From Rhodobacterales bacterium HKCCA1288 (GTDB taxonomy: Bacteria; Pseudomonadota; Alphaproteobacteria; Rhodobacterales; Rhodobacteraceae): a stretch of DNA of 64,000 nt. Of this stretch, positions 17,117 to 26,717 are shown piece after piece. Every line of letters begins with the position of its first letter. Position 1 is the stretch's first letter. The position numbers were made by a program, and so were the translations under genes. The DNA lies in NCBI GenBank assembly GCA_015693905.1, contig CP065161.1, forward strand, positions 496,001 to 560,000. Reading direction: 5' to 3'. Under the pieces are notes generated by a model. That model searched no databases. It was not told the DNA's origin and saw nothing but the letters and a program-made list of their open reading frames with translations.

Positions 17117-17985
17117 GCGGGCGTGACGCGCTTTTGGCGCACTTGGCAACGGGGGTCACAAAGGTGGCGCGTGCCTGGAAGGTTGAGCGCGCCGATGGCG
17201 CCGTTTTCGGGTTCACGGATCATGATCGCGATTTGAGCTTTGACGGGGTTATATTCCTTGCAGAGAGCGGTCTTTCGGCGGGGGCATTGGCACAGGCTAC
17301 GGGCCTGTCGGTGGATAACGGCGTGGCTGTCGGTGCCTTGCGCGATGATGTGATCGCCGAGGCGGACATCAAACGGGGCCTTTACGATGGGGCAGAGGTG
17401 ACCGCCTATTTGGTGCAATGGGACAACCCCACCGCGCGGATGGTTCAGTTCAAAGGCACAATGGGGGAGATCACCCGAAAATCTGGCGGGTTTGAGGTGG
17501 AGCTGAGCGGCCTGTCTGAGCCGTTAAACCAATCTCGCGGACGCGTATTTTCGCGCAACTGCGATGCGATTTTGGGCGATGCACGCTGTGGCGTTGATCT
17601 GGATAATGCGGCTTTGTGGATCAGCGACACGGTGACTGAGGTCATGCAGGGCGGGCATGTTCTGCGTTTTGAGGCGGCGGCAACCCTTGCCTTTGGCCCT
17701 GCACATTTCGAGCGTGGACGGGTTGAGCGGGCAGGGCAGCTTGCCCTGATCAAACTTGATCAACGCTTTGAAACCTATCGACAGATCACCTTGTGGTCAG
17801 CGATTGATGTGAGGGCAGGTGATGTCGTTCACCTACGTGCGGGATGCGACAAAATATGGACGACCTGCCGCGACAAGTTTCAAAACCTGATGAACTTTCA
17901 AGGTTTTCCCGACATTCCAGGGGAAGATTGGCAAATCTCATACCCTGCGCGCGCGGATGATCGTAGCGGCGGAAGCCGCCGATGA
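17113..17985 (+). CDS. GTA gp13, baseplate hub protein with four-cysteine site
   Basis: A 290-residue DUF2163/phage BR0599-type hub protein at the tail tip. Four cysteines are placed as C150-x8-C159 and C245-x6-C252, the arrangement that binds an iron-sulfur cluster in lambda tail-tip protein L and in the RcGTA hub. The N-terminal half carries GFTDHDRDLSFDGVIF, typical of the family. It overlaps g12 and g14 by 4 bases each. Confidence 0.9.
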   Translation: MSGRDALLAHLATGVTKVARAWKVERADGAVFGFTDHDRDLSFDGVIFLAESGLSAGALAQATGLSVDNGVAVGALRDDVIAEADIKRGLYDGAEVTAYLVQWDNPTARMVQFKGTMGEITRKSGGFEVELSGLSEPLNQSRGRVFSRNCDAILGDARCGVDLDNAALWISDTVTEVMQGGHVLRFEAAATLAFGPAHFERGRVERAGQLALIKLDQRFETYRQITLWSAIDVRAGDVVHLRAGCDKIWTTCRDKFQNLMNFQGFPDIPGEDWQISYPARADDRSGGSRR

Positions 17986-18419
17986 CAGAGATTGTCGATA
18001 TCGCGCGCGACTGGATTGGAACGCCCTATCTGCATCAGGCGAGTGTGAAAGGTGCGGGCTGTGATTGTCTTGGTTTGATCCGTGGCGTTTGGCGATCTCA
18101 TCTTGGGGCTGAGCCTGAAGTGCCGCCTGCCTATAGCTATGATTGGTCTGAGGCCACGGGAAAAGAAATCCTGTGGCAGGCAGCCCTGCGTCATCTGTGC
18201 CCTGTTTCAGCGGAGGATGTGAGGGTTGGGGATGTGCTACTTTTTCGGATGACCGAGACGGCGGTGGCAAAACATTTAGGGATTTTGTCGAGGCCCGCGC
18301 CCGCGCCCCATTTCATTCATGCCTATAGCGGACATGGCGTTGTTGAAACGGCGCTTGGGTCTGCGTGGGCACGGCGCATTGTGGCGCGTTTTCGGTTTCC
18401 AGAAAGGTATAATGTCTGA
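17982..18419 (+). CDS. GTA gp14, NlpC/P60 cell-wall peptidase
   Basis: A tail-tip peptidase (145 residues) that cuts peptidoglycan stems during DNA delivery. The catalytic Cys lies in GAGCDCLGLIRGVW (the CDCLGL cysteines at residues 27 and 29, of which the NlpC pattern uses the second). The partner His is in VAKHLGIL, about residue 97. The substrate pocket start WIGTPYLHQA matches NlpC/P60. Its stop shares one base with the g15 start. Confidence 0.92.
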   Translation: MTEIVDIARDWIGTPYLHQASVKGAGCDCLGLIRGVWRSHLGAEPEVPPAYSYDWSEATGKEILWQAALRHLCPVSAEDVRVGDVLLFRMTETAVAKHLGILSRPAPAPHFIHAYSGHGVVETALGSAWARRIVARFRFPERYNV

Positions 18420-21400
18420 TGGCAACGCTAGTTTTATCGGCGGCAGGCGCCGCGATTGGGGGCATGATTCCTGGCGCCATTTTTGGCGTAACAGGGGCGA
18501 CCATCGGGCGCGCTGCGGGGGCGATGATTGGACAAAGATTTGATGCGCCCTCTGCTGGTGTTGGATCTACATCGGTGTCGCAGGGCTATGTTGATCGATT
18601 TCGCCTAACAAGCGCGGCAGAAGGGGCGGGTATGCCCCGCCTTTATGGTCAAATGCGTATCGGTGGTCAGGTAATTTGGGCCAGTCAGTTCAAAGAAACT
18701 GTCACGACCAGCACCCAAAGCATTGCAACGGGACGGGGCAAAGGCGGTCGTGGGTCGGGCGCCGTTGAGCAAACCACAACGCGGTATAGCTATTCAATTT
18801 CCCTCGCCGTGGGTATTTGTGAAGGGCCCATTCTTGGCATTGGTCGGATTTGGGCCGATGGTATGGAGCTTGATCCCGCCACAGTTGAATATCGGCTTTA
18901 CACGGACAGTGACGATCAACTGCCTGATGGCAAGATAGAAGCAGTCGAAGGGGCAGGGCAGGTGCCTGCTTATCGCGGCGTGGCCTATGTCGTCTTTGAA
19001 GATTTGCAATTGGCCGCTTTTGGAAATCGGGTGCCGCAATTTGCCTTTGAAGTGGCCCGCGCCGCAGAACCACCCGAAGGCCTTGATGCGCCTGTTTTAA
19101 ACACGGCTGTGCAGGCGGTGGCCCTTATTCCGGGCACGGGCGAATACGCACTCTCCACCCGATCCGTTACATTTGAGGAGGGATTGGGGCGTGTGCGCAG
19201 CGCCAATATCAATTCGACCTCAGGACGGCCAGATTTCACCACCGCGCTTGAGCGATTAGAGGCGGAATATCCCGCGCTCTCCTCCGTTCTATTGGTCAGT
19301 AGTTGGTTCGGGGATGACCTGAGGGTTGGCCAATGCCGTATCCGACCCAAGGTTGAACAACGTGATGTGGATGGCCGCGAAATGCCATGGCAATCAGGCG
19401 GCATTACGCGCGATCAAGCTGAGGTCATCGCGCGGATTGACGGGCGATCGGTGTATGGCGGCACGCCCGCAGATGACGCAGTGATCGAGGCGATTGCAAC
19501 GCTGAAATCTCGGGGCATCAAGGTCCTGCATTACCCATTTTTGTTGATGGAAATCTTACCGCAAAATGGCTTGCCTGATCCTTATGGCGCTTCGGAGCAG
19601 GCGGCCTTTCCTTGGCGGGGACGGATCACCACAGATATCGCACCAGAACGCGTGGGAAGTGCAGGGGGAACTGCGGCCGTCACCGATGAGGTGGCGGCCT
19701 TTTTTGGCACAGCATCGGCCAATGATTTTTCGATTGGCGAAGGATCGGTTGGCTATACTGGGCCAGATGAATGGAGCTATCGCCGTTTTATTTTGCACAA
19801 CGCCGCCCTGTGCGCGGCCGCAGGCGGGGTAGAGGCGTTTTCCATCGGATCAGAGATGCGCGGTCTGACCAGTCTCAGAGATCGTGTTGGATTTCCCGCA
19901 GTTACGGCGCTGCGCGCACTCTTGGCCGAGGTACGGTTGATTTTGCCAGAGGCCAAACTTGGATATTCCGCAGATTGGAGCGAATATTTTGGGCATCATC
20001 CACAAGATGGAACGGGGGATGTCTTTTTCAACCTTGATCCGCTTTGGTCTGATCCCGCGCTCGATTACGTGGGAATTGATAACTACATGCCCTTGGCAGA
20101 TTGGCGCGATGGGGCTGACCATCTAGACGCGCAAATCTATGACAGCGAGAAAAATATCGCATATCTGCAAGCCAATATTGAGGGCGGTGAAGGATATGAT
20201 TGGTTCTACGCCAGCCCTGCGGATCGTGATGCGCAGAACCGTAGCACGATCACCGATGGCCTCGCCAACAAGCCATGGGTGTTTCGATATAAAGATATGC
20301 GCAATTGGTGGGCGAACCCTCATTTTGACCGGATAGACGGGGTTGAGGGGAACGCACTTGATCTGCGCGGTGAGGTTGCAGAAGCGGCCACAGCGCAGAA
20401 CGCGACAGTCGAAAACCGCGTTGGCCTGAACCCATCAGGGCGGGCGGTCGCGCAGATTACCCTTTTCACTGGGGGGCGCGTGTACCTATCGCGGGCATTG
20501 GAGGTTGATAAGGTTTACCGATTTGAGGCGCTTATGCGCAGCAGCGATGGCACGCCGCTGTCGGGCGCGCTGAGCCTTAATGATGGCACTGTGGCTGAGC
20601 CCTATAGCCTTGGCGCGGATTGGCAGCGCGTCACACTTATATTTACTGCAACAACATCCGCCAATGAATTGAATATATGTGATATTCGTTCAGGTGGCGA
20701 TAGTGGTACCGTTGATGTATCCGAAATCGCCTTGGTGCCTGAGGACGCGCAAACAGCATGGGTGCCGCGCGCCAAACCAATTTGGATGACAGAAATCGGC
20801 TGCCCCGCAGTGGATAAGGGGGCCAATCAACCGAATGTCTTTCTTGATCCAAAATCAAGCGAGAACGCAGTGCCCTATTATTCGAACGGCGCACGCGATG
20901 ATGCGATGCAAATGCAATTCCTGCGGGCCTGGTTCGGGTATTGGGGGAATCCCGCAAAGAATCCCGTCTCAGATGTCTATGATGGGCCGATGATTGATAT
21001 GCGCTTTAGCCATATCTGGGCGTGGGACACCCGCCCTTACCCTGCTTTCCCTTTGCGGGATGACACGTGGTCGGATGGCAAAAACTATGCGCGGGGGCAT
21101 TGGCTGTCTGGTCGCGCTGCGGCACAGCCCTTATCCGCTGTGGTTGCTGAAATTTGCGCGCGCGCAGGCGTGCGGGATATTGATGTCAGTCGTCTTTATG
21201 ACGTGGTGTCAGGGCATATCAGCCTAGAGCAAGACAGCCCGCGTGGTCAGCTGCAGGATTTGATGCAAGCCTATGGGTTTACCGCATTCGAGCGAGAAGG
21301 TGCCTTGCGTTTTGCAGGCCTGCCGTTGCGGGCAAAGGATGACATCACTTCAGATTACACGGCGGTTGATGGTGAAACAGGGGGGATCACTCTGATCCGA

Positions 21401-22738
21401 GATGGGGCAGCGGATGATCTAGGCACCATTCAATTGGGATTCAGCGAGCCCGAGCGGGGCTATGAGCCTGTGACAATAGAGGCGCGCTTTCCACAATCTG
21501 ACCCCACGACAGTGCGACAGGCGCGCCTCTCTCTGGCATTGCGGCGCGGTCAAGCCAAGGCGATTGCATTGCGTTGGATGGCAGAGGCCCGCTTGGCCCG
21601 AGATAAAGCGGTTTTTTCGCTTCCACCTTCGCGCCGCGATATTGGGGTGGGCGATGTTATAACAACGGATAATAGGGATACATGGCGCATTGAGCGAGTC
21701 GAAGATCGCGGCAGCCTATCTTTGGAGGCCACGCGTGTTGATTTATCGCTGCGCAACAACATTGAAGAAGTTGAGGGGCCATTGCGCTTTATCGGGGGTG
21801 TCGCGCCTACGCCCGTGACGCCCGTCTTTTTTGATCTGCCCCTCTTGCGGGGAGATGAAAACCCTGTGGCACCCTATATTGGCGCAACCGCCGTGCCATG
21901 GCCGAACCGCGTGGCGGTTTATTCAAGTGATGCAGGGGCCTTGGGGGGTGTGCGGCTTGATCAAGTCTTGGATCAGCCCATGATCCTTGGACAAACCGAA
22001 ACTGTCTTGAGGCAAGCTCAGGCAGGCATTTGGGATCGCGGGGGTGAGTTGCGGATCCGCCTTGTGTCGGGGGCATTCTCCGCAAGCGACACAAAAAGCG
22101 TTCTGAACGGGTCGAATTTGGCGTTGATTGGCACTGGTGATGGCGCTGAGTGGGAAGTCTTTCAATTTGCGAATGCCCGTTTGATTGCGCCAGATCTATG
22201 GGGGGTTTCGATGCGACTGCGGGGGCAGGCGGGGAGTGACGGGATCATGCCCCCAGAATGGCCGATTGGAAGCTATGTTGCCTTGATTACACCGGCCATC
22301 GCACAAATTGATCTTGCGCTTTCAGCGCGGGGTTTGGCGCGAGATTATCGCATTGGCCCTGCATCGCGCAATTTCGATGACCCAAGCTATGTGATGCGCA
22401 GCCTTGCCTTTGAGGGGGCAGGATTGCGGCCTTATGCGCCTGCGCATCTGCGGGCGCGGTGGCAAGCAGGCGGGTGGGATATCACTTTTATCCGCCGCAC
22501 ACGGATTGACGAGGATAATTGGCAGGGCGCCGAGGTGCCCCTTGGAGAAGCGCGCAAGGCTTACCTTTTGCGTATTCGCAAAGATGGGATCGCTCTGCGC
22601 GAGGTCAGCCTAGATCAGCCAAACTATCGCTATGATGGTGCAGATATCGCGCCAGCCCCTTTTGATATTGAAGTTGCCCAAATCTCCGACAGTTTCGGGG
22701 CGGGGCCATTTGCAAGGATCATGATCAATGACACTTAG
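18419..22738 (+). CDS. GTA gp15, baseplate megatron / host-contact protein with an extra domain
   Basis: Largest GTA protein (1439 residues), the central baseplate and receptor-contact component. It has a short hydrophobic N-terminus (about 1-35), a tail-hub-like region, the GTA TIM-barrel domain (about 210-900, with SIGSEMRGLTSLRD, LGYSADWSEYFGH and KPIWMTEIGCPAVDKG), and a phage-tail domain with beta-rich C-terminus. Usual members are near 1300 residues. The excess matches an insertion at about residues 644-778, described separately. It overlaps the next gene by 11 bases. Confidence 0.92.
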   Translation: MATLVLSAAGAAIGGMIPGAIFGVTGATIGRAAGAMIGQRFDAPSAGVGSTSVSQGYVDRFRLTSAAEGAGMPRLYGQMRIGGQVIWASQFKETVTTSTQSIATGRGKGGRGSGAVEQTTTRYSYSISLAVGICEGPILGIGRIWADGMELDPATVEYRLYTDSDDQLPDGKIEAVEGAGQVPAYRGVAYVVFEDLQLAAFGNRVPQFAFEVARAAEPPEGLDAPVLNTAVQAVALIPGTGEYALSTRSVTFEEGLGRVRSANINSTSGRPDFTTALERLEAEYPALSSVLLVSSWFGDDLRVGQCRIRPKVEQRDVDGREMPWQSGGITRDQAEVIARIDGRSVYGGTPADDAVIEAIATLKSRGIKVLHYPFLLMEILPQNGLPDPYGASEQAAFPWRGRITTDIAPERVGSAGGTAAVTDEVAAFFGTASANDFSIGEGSVGYTGPDEWSYRRFILHNAALCAAAGGVEAFSIGSEMRGLTSLRDRVGFPAVTALRALLAEVRLILPEAKLGYSADWSEYFGHHPQDGTGDVFFNLDPLWSDPALDYVGIDNYMPLADWRDGADHLDAQIYDSEKNIAYLQANIEGGEGYDWFYASPADRDAQNRSTITDGLANKPWVFRYKDMRNWWANPHFDRIDGVEGNALDLRGEVAEAATAQNATVENRVGLNPSGRAVAQITLFTGGRVYLSRALEVDKVYRFEALMRSSDGTPLSGALSLNDGTVAEPYSLGADWQRVTLIFTATTSANELNICDIRSGGDSGTVDVSEIALVPEDAQTAWVPRAKPIWMTEIGCPAVDKGANQPNVFLDPKSSENAVPYYSNGARDDAMQMQFLRAWFGYWGNPAKNPVSDVYDGPMIDMRFSHIWAWDTRPYPAFPLRDDTWSDGKNYARGHWLSGRAAAQPLSAVVAEICARAGVRDIDVSRLYDVVSGHISLEQDSPRGQLQDLMQAYGFTAFEREGALRFAGLPLRAKDDITSDYTAVDGETGGITLIRDGAADDLGTIQLGFSEPERGYEPVTIEARFPQSDPTTVRQARLSLALRRGQAKAIALRWMAEARLARDKAVFSLPPSRRDIGVGDVITTDNRDTWRIERVEDRGSLSLEATRVDLSLRNNIEEVEGPLRFIGGVAPTPVTPVFFDLPLLRGDENPVAPYIGATAVPWPNRVAVYSSDAGALGGVRLDQVLDQPMILGQTETVLRQAQAGIWDRGGELRIRLVSGAFSASDTKSVLNGSNLALIGTGDGAEWEVFQFANARLIAPDLWGVSMRLRGQAGSDGIMPPEWPIGSYVALITPAIAQIDLALSARGLARDYRIGPASRNFDDPSYVMRSLAFEGAGLRPYAPAHLRARWQAGGWDITFIRRTRIDEDNWQGAEVPLGEARKAYLLRIRKDGIALREVSLDQPNYRYDGADIAPAPFDIEVAQISDSFGAGPFARIMINDT
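20348..20752 (+). other. Inserted beta-rich (carbohydrate-binding-like) module within g15
   Basis: Residues about 644-778 interrupt the TIM-barrel region between NPHFDRIDGVE and TAWVPRAKPIW, segments that I believe are nearly adjacent in other GTA gp15 proteins. The insert has strands such as RVYLSRALEV, VYRFEALMRS and DWQRVTLIFTAT and a GDSGTVDVSEIALV end, a pattern like jelly-roll carbohydrate-binding modules. The part around 20635-20720 is visibly richer in A and T than flanking g15. Confidence 0.6.
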
Positions 22739-23438
22739 CCCTAATCTTGCACTGCCGTTTCTCAGCGCAGCACAGGCACAAAAACATGTTACAGTGAACG
22801 AGGCTTTGACCCGTCTAGATAGGGTGGTTCAATTGCGGCTGAGCGGGATTGACACGAACCTTCCCCCCGCAAATCCTGCGGAAGGGTCGATTTATGCGGT
22901 TGGGGCCACTGCCCAAGATGATTTTGCGGGTCACGCAGGGCAACTCGCGCTGTTTAGCAATGGGGGATGGGATTACATCACGCCCGCAATCGGGTGGCAG
23001 GGCTATGATGTGAGCGCCCGTGAAATCTTGCGATTTGATGGCGTGACGTGGCAACGCCCGCAGATCAGCGGCGCGCCCTTGGGCGGGGGCGTTGAGGTGC
23101 GATCCGCATCCCTTGATCTCGTGATTGCCCCCGGTGCGAGTGCCACAACAGACCCGATTTTTCCAGAACGCAGCATCGGGTTGGGGGTCACGGGATTGGT
23201 CACATCCACGCTCACGGGCACGCTGAGCACATGGGCGATTGGGGTCGCAGACGACCCCTTGCGATTTGGATCAGGCATATCTTTGGGTGTCAATTCATGG
23301 GTGAAAGGGCCGCAAGCGCCGCTTGTTTATTGGTCACCAACGGCCCTCACCCTGACTGCAGAAGGCGGTGTGTTTTCAGGTGGAACGGTGCGATTGGTGG
23401 CGCATTATATTGAATTAAGCCTGCCCGATTGGGTCTAA
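22728..23438 (+). CDS. DUF2793 protein, probable GTA spike or fibre component
   Basis: A 236-residue protein whose first 100 residues match DUF2793 (NLALPFLSAAQAQKHVTVNEALTRLD, with ALFSNGGWDYITPAIGWQGYD and ILRFDGVTWQ following). The rest (about 105-236) is a separate beta-rich domain. DUF2793 occurs in phage fibre-like proteins and, as I recall, in the RcGTA head spike proteins. It overlaps g15 by 11 bases, so it belongs to the GTA operon. The particle location (head or tail) cannot be told from sequence. Confidence 0.75.
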   Translation: MTLSPNLALPFLSAAQAQKHVTVNEALTRLDRVVQLRLSGIDTNLPPANPAEGSIYAVGATAQDDFAGHAGQLALFSNGGWDYITPAIGWQGYDVSAREILRFDGVTWQRPQISGAPLGGGVEVRSASLDLVIAPGASATTDPIFPERSIGLGVTGLVTSTLTGTLSTWAIGVADDPLRFGSGISLGVNSWVKGPQAPLVYWSPTALTLTAEGGVFSGGTVRLVAHYIELSLPDWV

Positions 23439-23528
23439 ACCGCCCCAAAATTTTGAAAGCGCATTGGGTTTTCAAATATGCTATACCTGCTATATCGGTC
23501 GCCTGAATTGACGTGATGGAGGCAGAAT

Positions 23529-24344
23529 ATGGCCCAAACACATCCAAAACCATCGAAGCTGGATCCTGTATGGGATCGTATCTTGCGCGAGGCGGAGGAG
23601 GCTATTGTGGCCGAGCCTCTGCTGGGTGGTGTGATCCATGGCTGCGTGCTGCATCATAAATCGCTAGAGGCGGCACTGGCCTATCGAATGTCGCAGAAGC
23701 TAGCCTCAAGCGAGATGAGCGAACAAATCCTGCGTGAGATTGCAGACGAGGCCTATCGCAGCGACCCATCTCTTGGGGCAGCGGCCCGTGCAGATATTGT
23801 TGCCGTGACGGATCGCGACCCTGCCTGCCATCGTTTCATCCAACCGCTTCTCTATTTCAAAGGGTTTCAAGCGGTGCAGGCCTATCGTTTGGGTCATTGG
23901 CTGTGGCGGCAGGGACGGCGCGATTTTGCATATTTCATCCAAATGCGCACCTCTGAGCTATTCGGCGTGGATATCCACCCCAATGCGCGGATCGGGCAGG
24001 GGATCATGATCGACCACGCGCATTCTATCGTGATCGGTGAAACGGCCGTGGTCGGCGACAATGTGTCGATGCTGCATTCGGTGACCTTAGGCGGCACAGG
24101 CAAAGAGGAAGAAGATCGGCATCCCAAAATTGGGGATGGCGTGTTGATCGGCGCAGGCGCCAAAGTTTTGGGCAATATACGTGTTGGTCACTGCTCGCGC
24201 ATTGCCGCTGGTTCTGTTGTCCTGCACGAGGTGCCTGATTGCACCACAGTTGCAGGGGTGCCTGCAAAGGTTGTGGGTGAGGCAGGGTGCGCACAGCCCT
24301 CTATCAGCATGGATCAACTTTTACCAACTGGCAAAAACGAATAA
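23529..24344 (+). CDS. cysE: Serine O-acetyltransferase
   Basis: Makes O-acetylserine, the first step of cysteine synthesis. It has 271 residues. An N-terminal helical domain (about 10-135) is followed by the left-handed beta-helix of hexapeptide repeats with the catalytic HAHSIVIGETAVVGD and LGGTGK motifs, then HCSRIAAGSVVLHEVP. The C-terminal tail is where cysteine feedback usually acts. cysE lies downstream of the GTA cluster in other Rhodobacterales too. It has its own 90-base upstream gap with a TGCTATAT extended -10-like element near 23488. Confidence 0.95.
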   Translation: MAQTHPKPSKLDPVWDRILREAEEAIVAEPLLGGVIHGCVLHHKSLEAALAYRMSQKLASSEMSEQILREIADEAYRSDPSLGAAARADIVAVTDRDPACHRFIQPLLYFKGFQAVQAYRLGHWLWRQGRRDFAYFIQMRTSELFGVDIHPNARIGQGIMIDHAHSIVIGETAVVGDNVSMLHSVTLGGTGKEEEDRHPKIGDGVLIGAGAKVLGNIRVGHCSRIAAGSVVLHEVPDCTTVAGVPAKVVGEAGCAQPSISMDQLLPTGKNE

Positions 24345-24346
24345 GG

Positions 24347-24377
24347 AAAAGCCCGCCAAAATGGCGGGCTTTTTTCT
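24347..24377. terminator. Shared bidirectional terminator of cysE and typA
   Basis: AAGCCCGCC (24349-24357) pairs with GGCGGGCTT (24363-24371) across a 5-base loop. A T run follows on the plus strand. On the minus strand the stem is followed by TTTTCC. It fills the 36-base gap between the convergent genes. Confidence 0.85.
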
Positions 24378-24380
24378 TTA

Positions 24381-26198
24381 TTAGCTTGCCGCGCGCGATT
24401 GGCGTTTACGCTCGTGCGGATCAAGGAAGCGCTTGCGCAAACGGATCGAATTTGGCGTCACTTCAACCAGTTCATCATCATCAACATAGGCGATGGCCTC
24501 TTCGAGGCTGAATTGAACATGCGGGGTCAGGCGCACTGCCTCATCAGAGCCAGAGGCGCGCACATTGGTCAATTTCTTGCCCTTAAGCGGGTTCACTTCT
24601 AGATCATTGTCGCGGCTATGTTCGCCAATGATCATGCCTTGATAGACCTTTTCCTGCGGGCCAATGAACATGCGGCCACGCTCTTCAAGGTTCCACAGGG
24701 CATAGGCCACGGCCTCGCCATCTTCCATCGAGATCAAAACGCCTGCGCGCCGACCGGGAATTGGCCCTTTATGGGGTGCCCATTCGTGAAAGACGCGGTT
24801 CAGCACACCTGTGCCGCGCGTATCGGTCAAGAATTCCCCGTGATAGCCGATCAAACCCCGCGATGGCACATGTGCCACGATACGGGTCTTGCCGCCATTT
24901 TGCTTCATCTCGACCAGATCGCCCTTGCGCGGGCCTGTGATTTTCTCAATCACCGCCCCTGCATATTCATCATCCACATCGACAGTCACTTCTTCGATGG
25001 GTTCTAGACGTTGGCCGCCTTCCTCACGGAACAAAACTTGCGGGCGGGAAATCGACAGTTCAAACCCCTCGCGGCGCATGTTCTCGATCAAGACACCCAT
25101 CTGCAATTCGCCGCGCCCTGCGACCTCAAACGCCTCGCCGCCAGGTGTATCAGTGACCTTGATGGCCACATTCGATTCCGCCTCTTTCATCAGACGCTCA
25201 CGGATCACGCGGCTTTGCACCTTTTTGCCATCGCGGCCTGCAAGAGGGCTGTCATTGATGCCGAAGGTCACAGTAATCGTAGGCGGGTCAATCGGTTGCG
25301 CAGGGATCGCCTCGGTGACTTGGGGCGCGCAGATTGTATCTGCCACAGTGGCCTTGGTCATACCCGCAAGGGTCACAATATCCCCCGCTTCAGCTGCATC
25401 GATGGGTTGCTGGCCCAAGCCGCGGAAGGCCAAGATTTTGCTCACCCGAAAGCTTTCGATTTGGGTGCCATCACGTGACAGCGCCTTAACGGTTTCATTT
25501 GGCTTTAGCGTGCCGCTTTCAACGCGCCCTGTCAGGATGCGCCCAATAAACGGGTCAGAACCAAGCGTTGTGGCCAGCATCCGAAACGGCGCGCTGCATT
25601 CTGCAATCTGACGCGGGGCAGGGACATGGCGCATCACCAATTCAAACAGCGCCGTCAAATCCTTGCGCGGCCCTTCTAGCGATGTATCCGCCCAACCAGA
25701 GCGCCCCGATGCATAGAGATGCGGGAAATCAAGCTGCTCATCACTTGCCCCAAGCGAAGCAAACAGATCAAAACATTCGTTCAAGGCGCGATCAGGCTCG
25801 GCATCAGGTTTATCCACCTTGTTCAGCACAACAATGGGGCGCAGACCTAGCGCCAGTGCCTTGGACGTTACGAATTTCGTCTGCGGCATTGGCCCTTCTG
25901 CGGCATCCACCAACAACACCACGCCATCCACCATGCTCAAAATGCGCTCCACCTCACCGCCGAAATCGGCGTGGCCTGGAGTGTCCACAATATTAATGCG
26001 CGCGCCATTCCATTCCACACTAGTGGCTTTCGCCAGAATAGTGATCCCGCGCTCGCGCTCTAGGTCATTGCTGTCCATCGCGCGCTCAGCCACGGCTTGG
26101 TTCTCGCGGAAGGCGCCCGATTGCTTGAGCAGCTCATCAACAAGGGTTGTTTTGCCATGGTCGACATGGGCGATAATCGCGATATTACGCAGTTCCAT
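24381..26198 (-). CDS. typA: Ribosome-associated GTPase TypA/BipA
   Basis: A translational GTPase of the EF-G family that helps ribosome assembly and stress adaptation. It has 605 residues. The G domain has [15 protein letters not shown] (G1), [10 protein letters not shown] (G2), [17 protein letters not shown] (G3) and NKVDKPDA (G4). Beta-barrel, EF-G III/V-like and the BipA-specific C-terminal domain follow, ending in basic [17 protein letters not shown]. It is monocistronic, converging on cysE; tRNA-Ser lies upstream on the same strand. Confidence 0.97.
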   Translation of the reverse strand: MELRNIAIIAHVDHGKTTLVDELLKQSGAFRENQAVAERAMDSNDLERERGITILAKATSVEWNGARINIVDTPGHADFGGEVERILSMVDGVVLLVDAAEGPMPQTKFVTSKALALGLRPIVVLNKVDKPDAEPDRALNECFDLFASLGASDEQLDFPHLYASGRSGWADTSLEGPRKDLTALFELVMRHVPAPRQIAECSAPFRMLATTLGSDPFIGRILTGRVESGTLKPNETVKALSRDGTQIESFRVSKILAFRGLGQQPIDAAEAGDIVTLAGMTKATVADTICAPQVTEAIPAQPIDPPTITVTFGINDSPLAGRDGKKVQSRVIRERLMKEAESNVAIKVTDTPGGEAFEVAGRGELQMGVLIENMRREGFELSISRPQVLFREEGGQRLEPIEEVTVDVDDEYAGAVIEKITGPRKGDLVEMKQNGGKTRIVAHVPSRGLIGYHGEFLTDTRGTGVLNRVFHEWAPHKGPIPGRRAGVLISMEDGEAVAYALWNLEERGRMFIGPQEKVYQGMIIGEHSRDNDLEVNPLKGKKLTNVRASGSDEAVRLTPHVQFSLEEAIAYVDDDELVEVTPNSIRLRKRFLDPHERKRQSRAAS

Positions 26199-26305
26199 CG
26201 GAATTCCTTATCCGCAAAGGGGGAGAGTTTCGCAGGCCCATAACGGCAAAGCCCGACAAAAGCCAGACGCAAATGCGCGGGGCAGGGATTGAGAGTGCAG
26301 GGATG

Positions 26306-26395
26306 TGGCGGAGAGACAGGGATTCGAACCCTGGGTGGAGTCACCCCCACAACGGTTTTCGAGACCGCCCCGTTCGACCACTCCGGCACCTCTCC
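26306..26395 (-). tRNA. tRNA-Ser(CGA)
   Basis: The minus strand starts GGAGAGG at 26395 and closes with CCTCTCC-type pairing ending CTCTCC. The anticodon loop CTCGAAA gives anticodon CGA. There is a long variable arm, a T-loop GGTTCGAATCC, a discriminator G, and CCA encoded at 26308-26306. The length of 90 bases and the large variable arm are typical of serine tRNA. Confidence 0.95.
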
Positions 26396-26717
26396 GCGCT
26401 TTGGGTCAGGGTGGTGGGGGAATAGCGGCAGGCGGCAGGGCGCGCAAGGGGGTGTGGGCAGCTGCTTGCAAGATTTTTTGCGGCCTTGAATGCATAGCCC
26501 TATTTGCCATGATTTGCCTCTGACTTCACCTTGACAGCCAAACGCCCTTGGGGCATACGCAGCGCACAGGCCGCGCGAGGTGACTCGGGCGGTTTCTGAT
26601 TTTTGTGATGAACGCCCTGAAAACAGGGTGCGCAGCCAGAGGCGCAAGTGGGTCAAACCCTTGCATCAACACCCCAAGGCGGGGGCCACACGGCGCGGAA
26701 CTGGAAAGGAAAGACCC
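26396..26717. other. Gap between tRNA-Ser and rplU
   Basis: 322 bases without a convincing gene. It holds the presumed rplU promoter (26531-26559) and a leader of about 150 bases ending in the GGAAAGGAAAG ribosome site. The 5' half is G-rich and shows no clear hairpin or reading frame. Confidence 0.6.
26531..26559 (+). promoter_or_regulatory. Probable sigma70-type promoter of rplU-rpmA
   Basis: TTGACA (26531-26536), 17 bases, CATACG (26554-26559). The -35 is consensus and the spacing ideal. A start site near 26566 would give a leader of about 150 bases before rplU. Confidence 0.6.

Noticed and set aside
8457-23438. Prophage interpretation of the phage-like block
   Set aside because: No integrase, att repeats, repressor, replication or lysis gene, and the order g1-g15 with cysE following matches gene transfer agents.
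23439-23528. TTTGAAA/TTTCAAA inverted repeat between the DUF2793 gene and cysE as a GTA terminator
   Set aside because: Only seven A/T-rich pairs and no T run; too weak to call.
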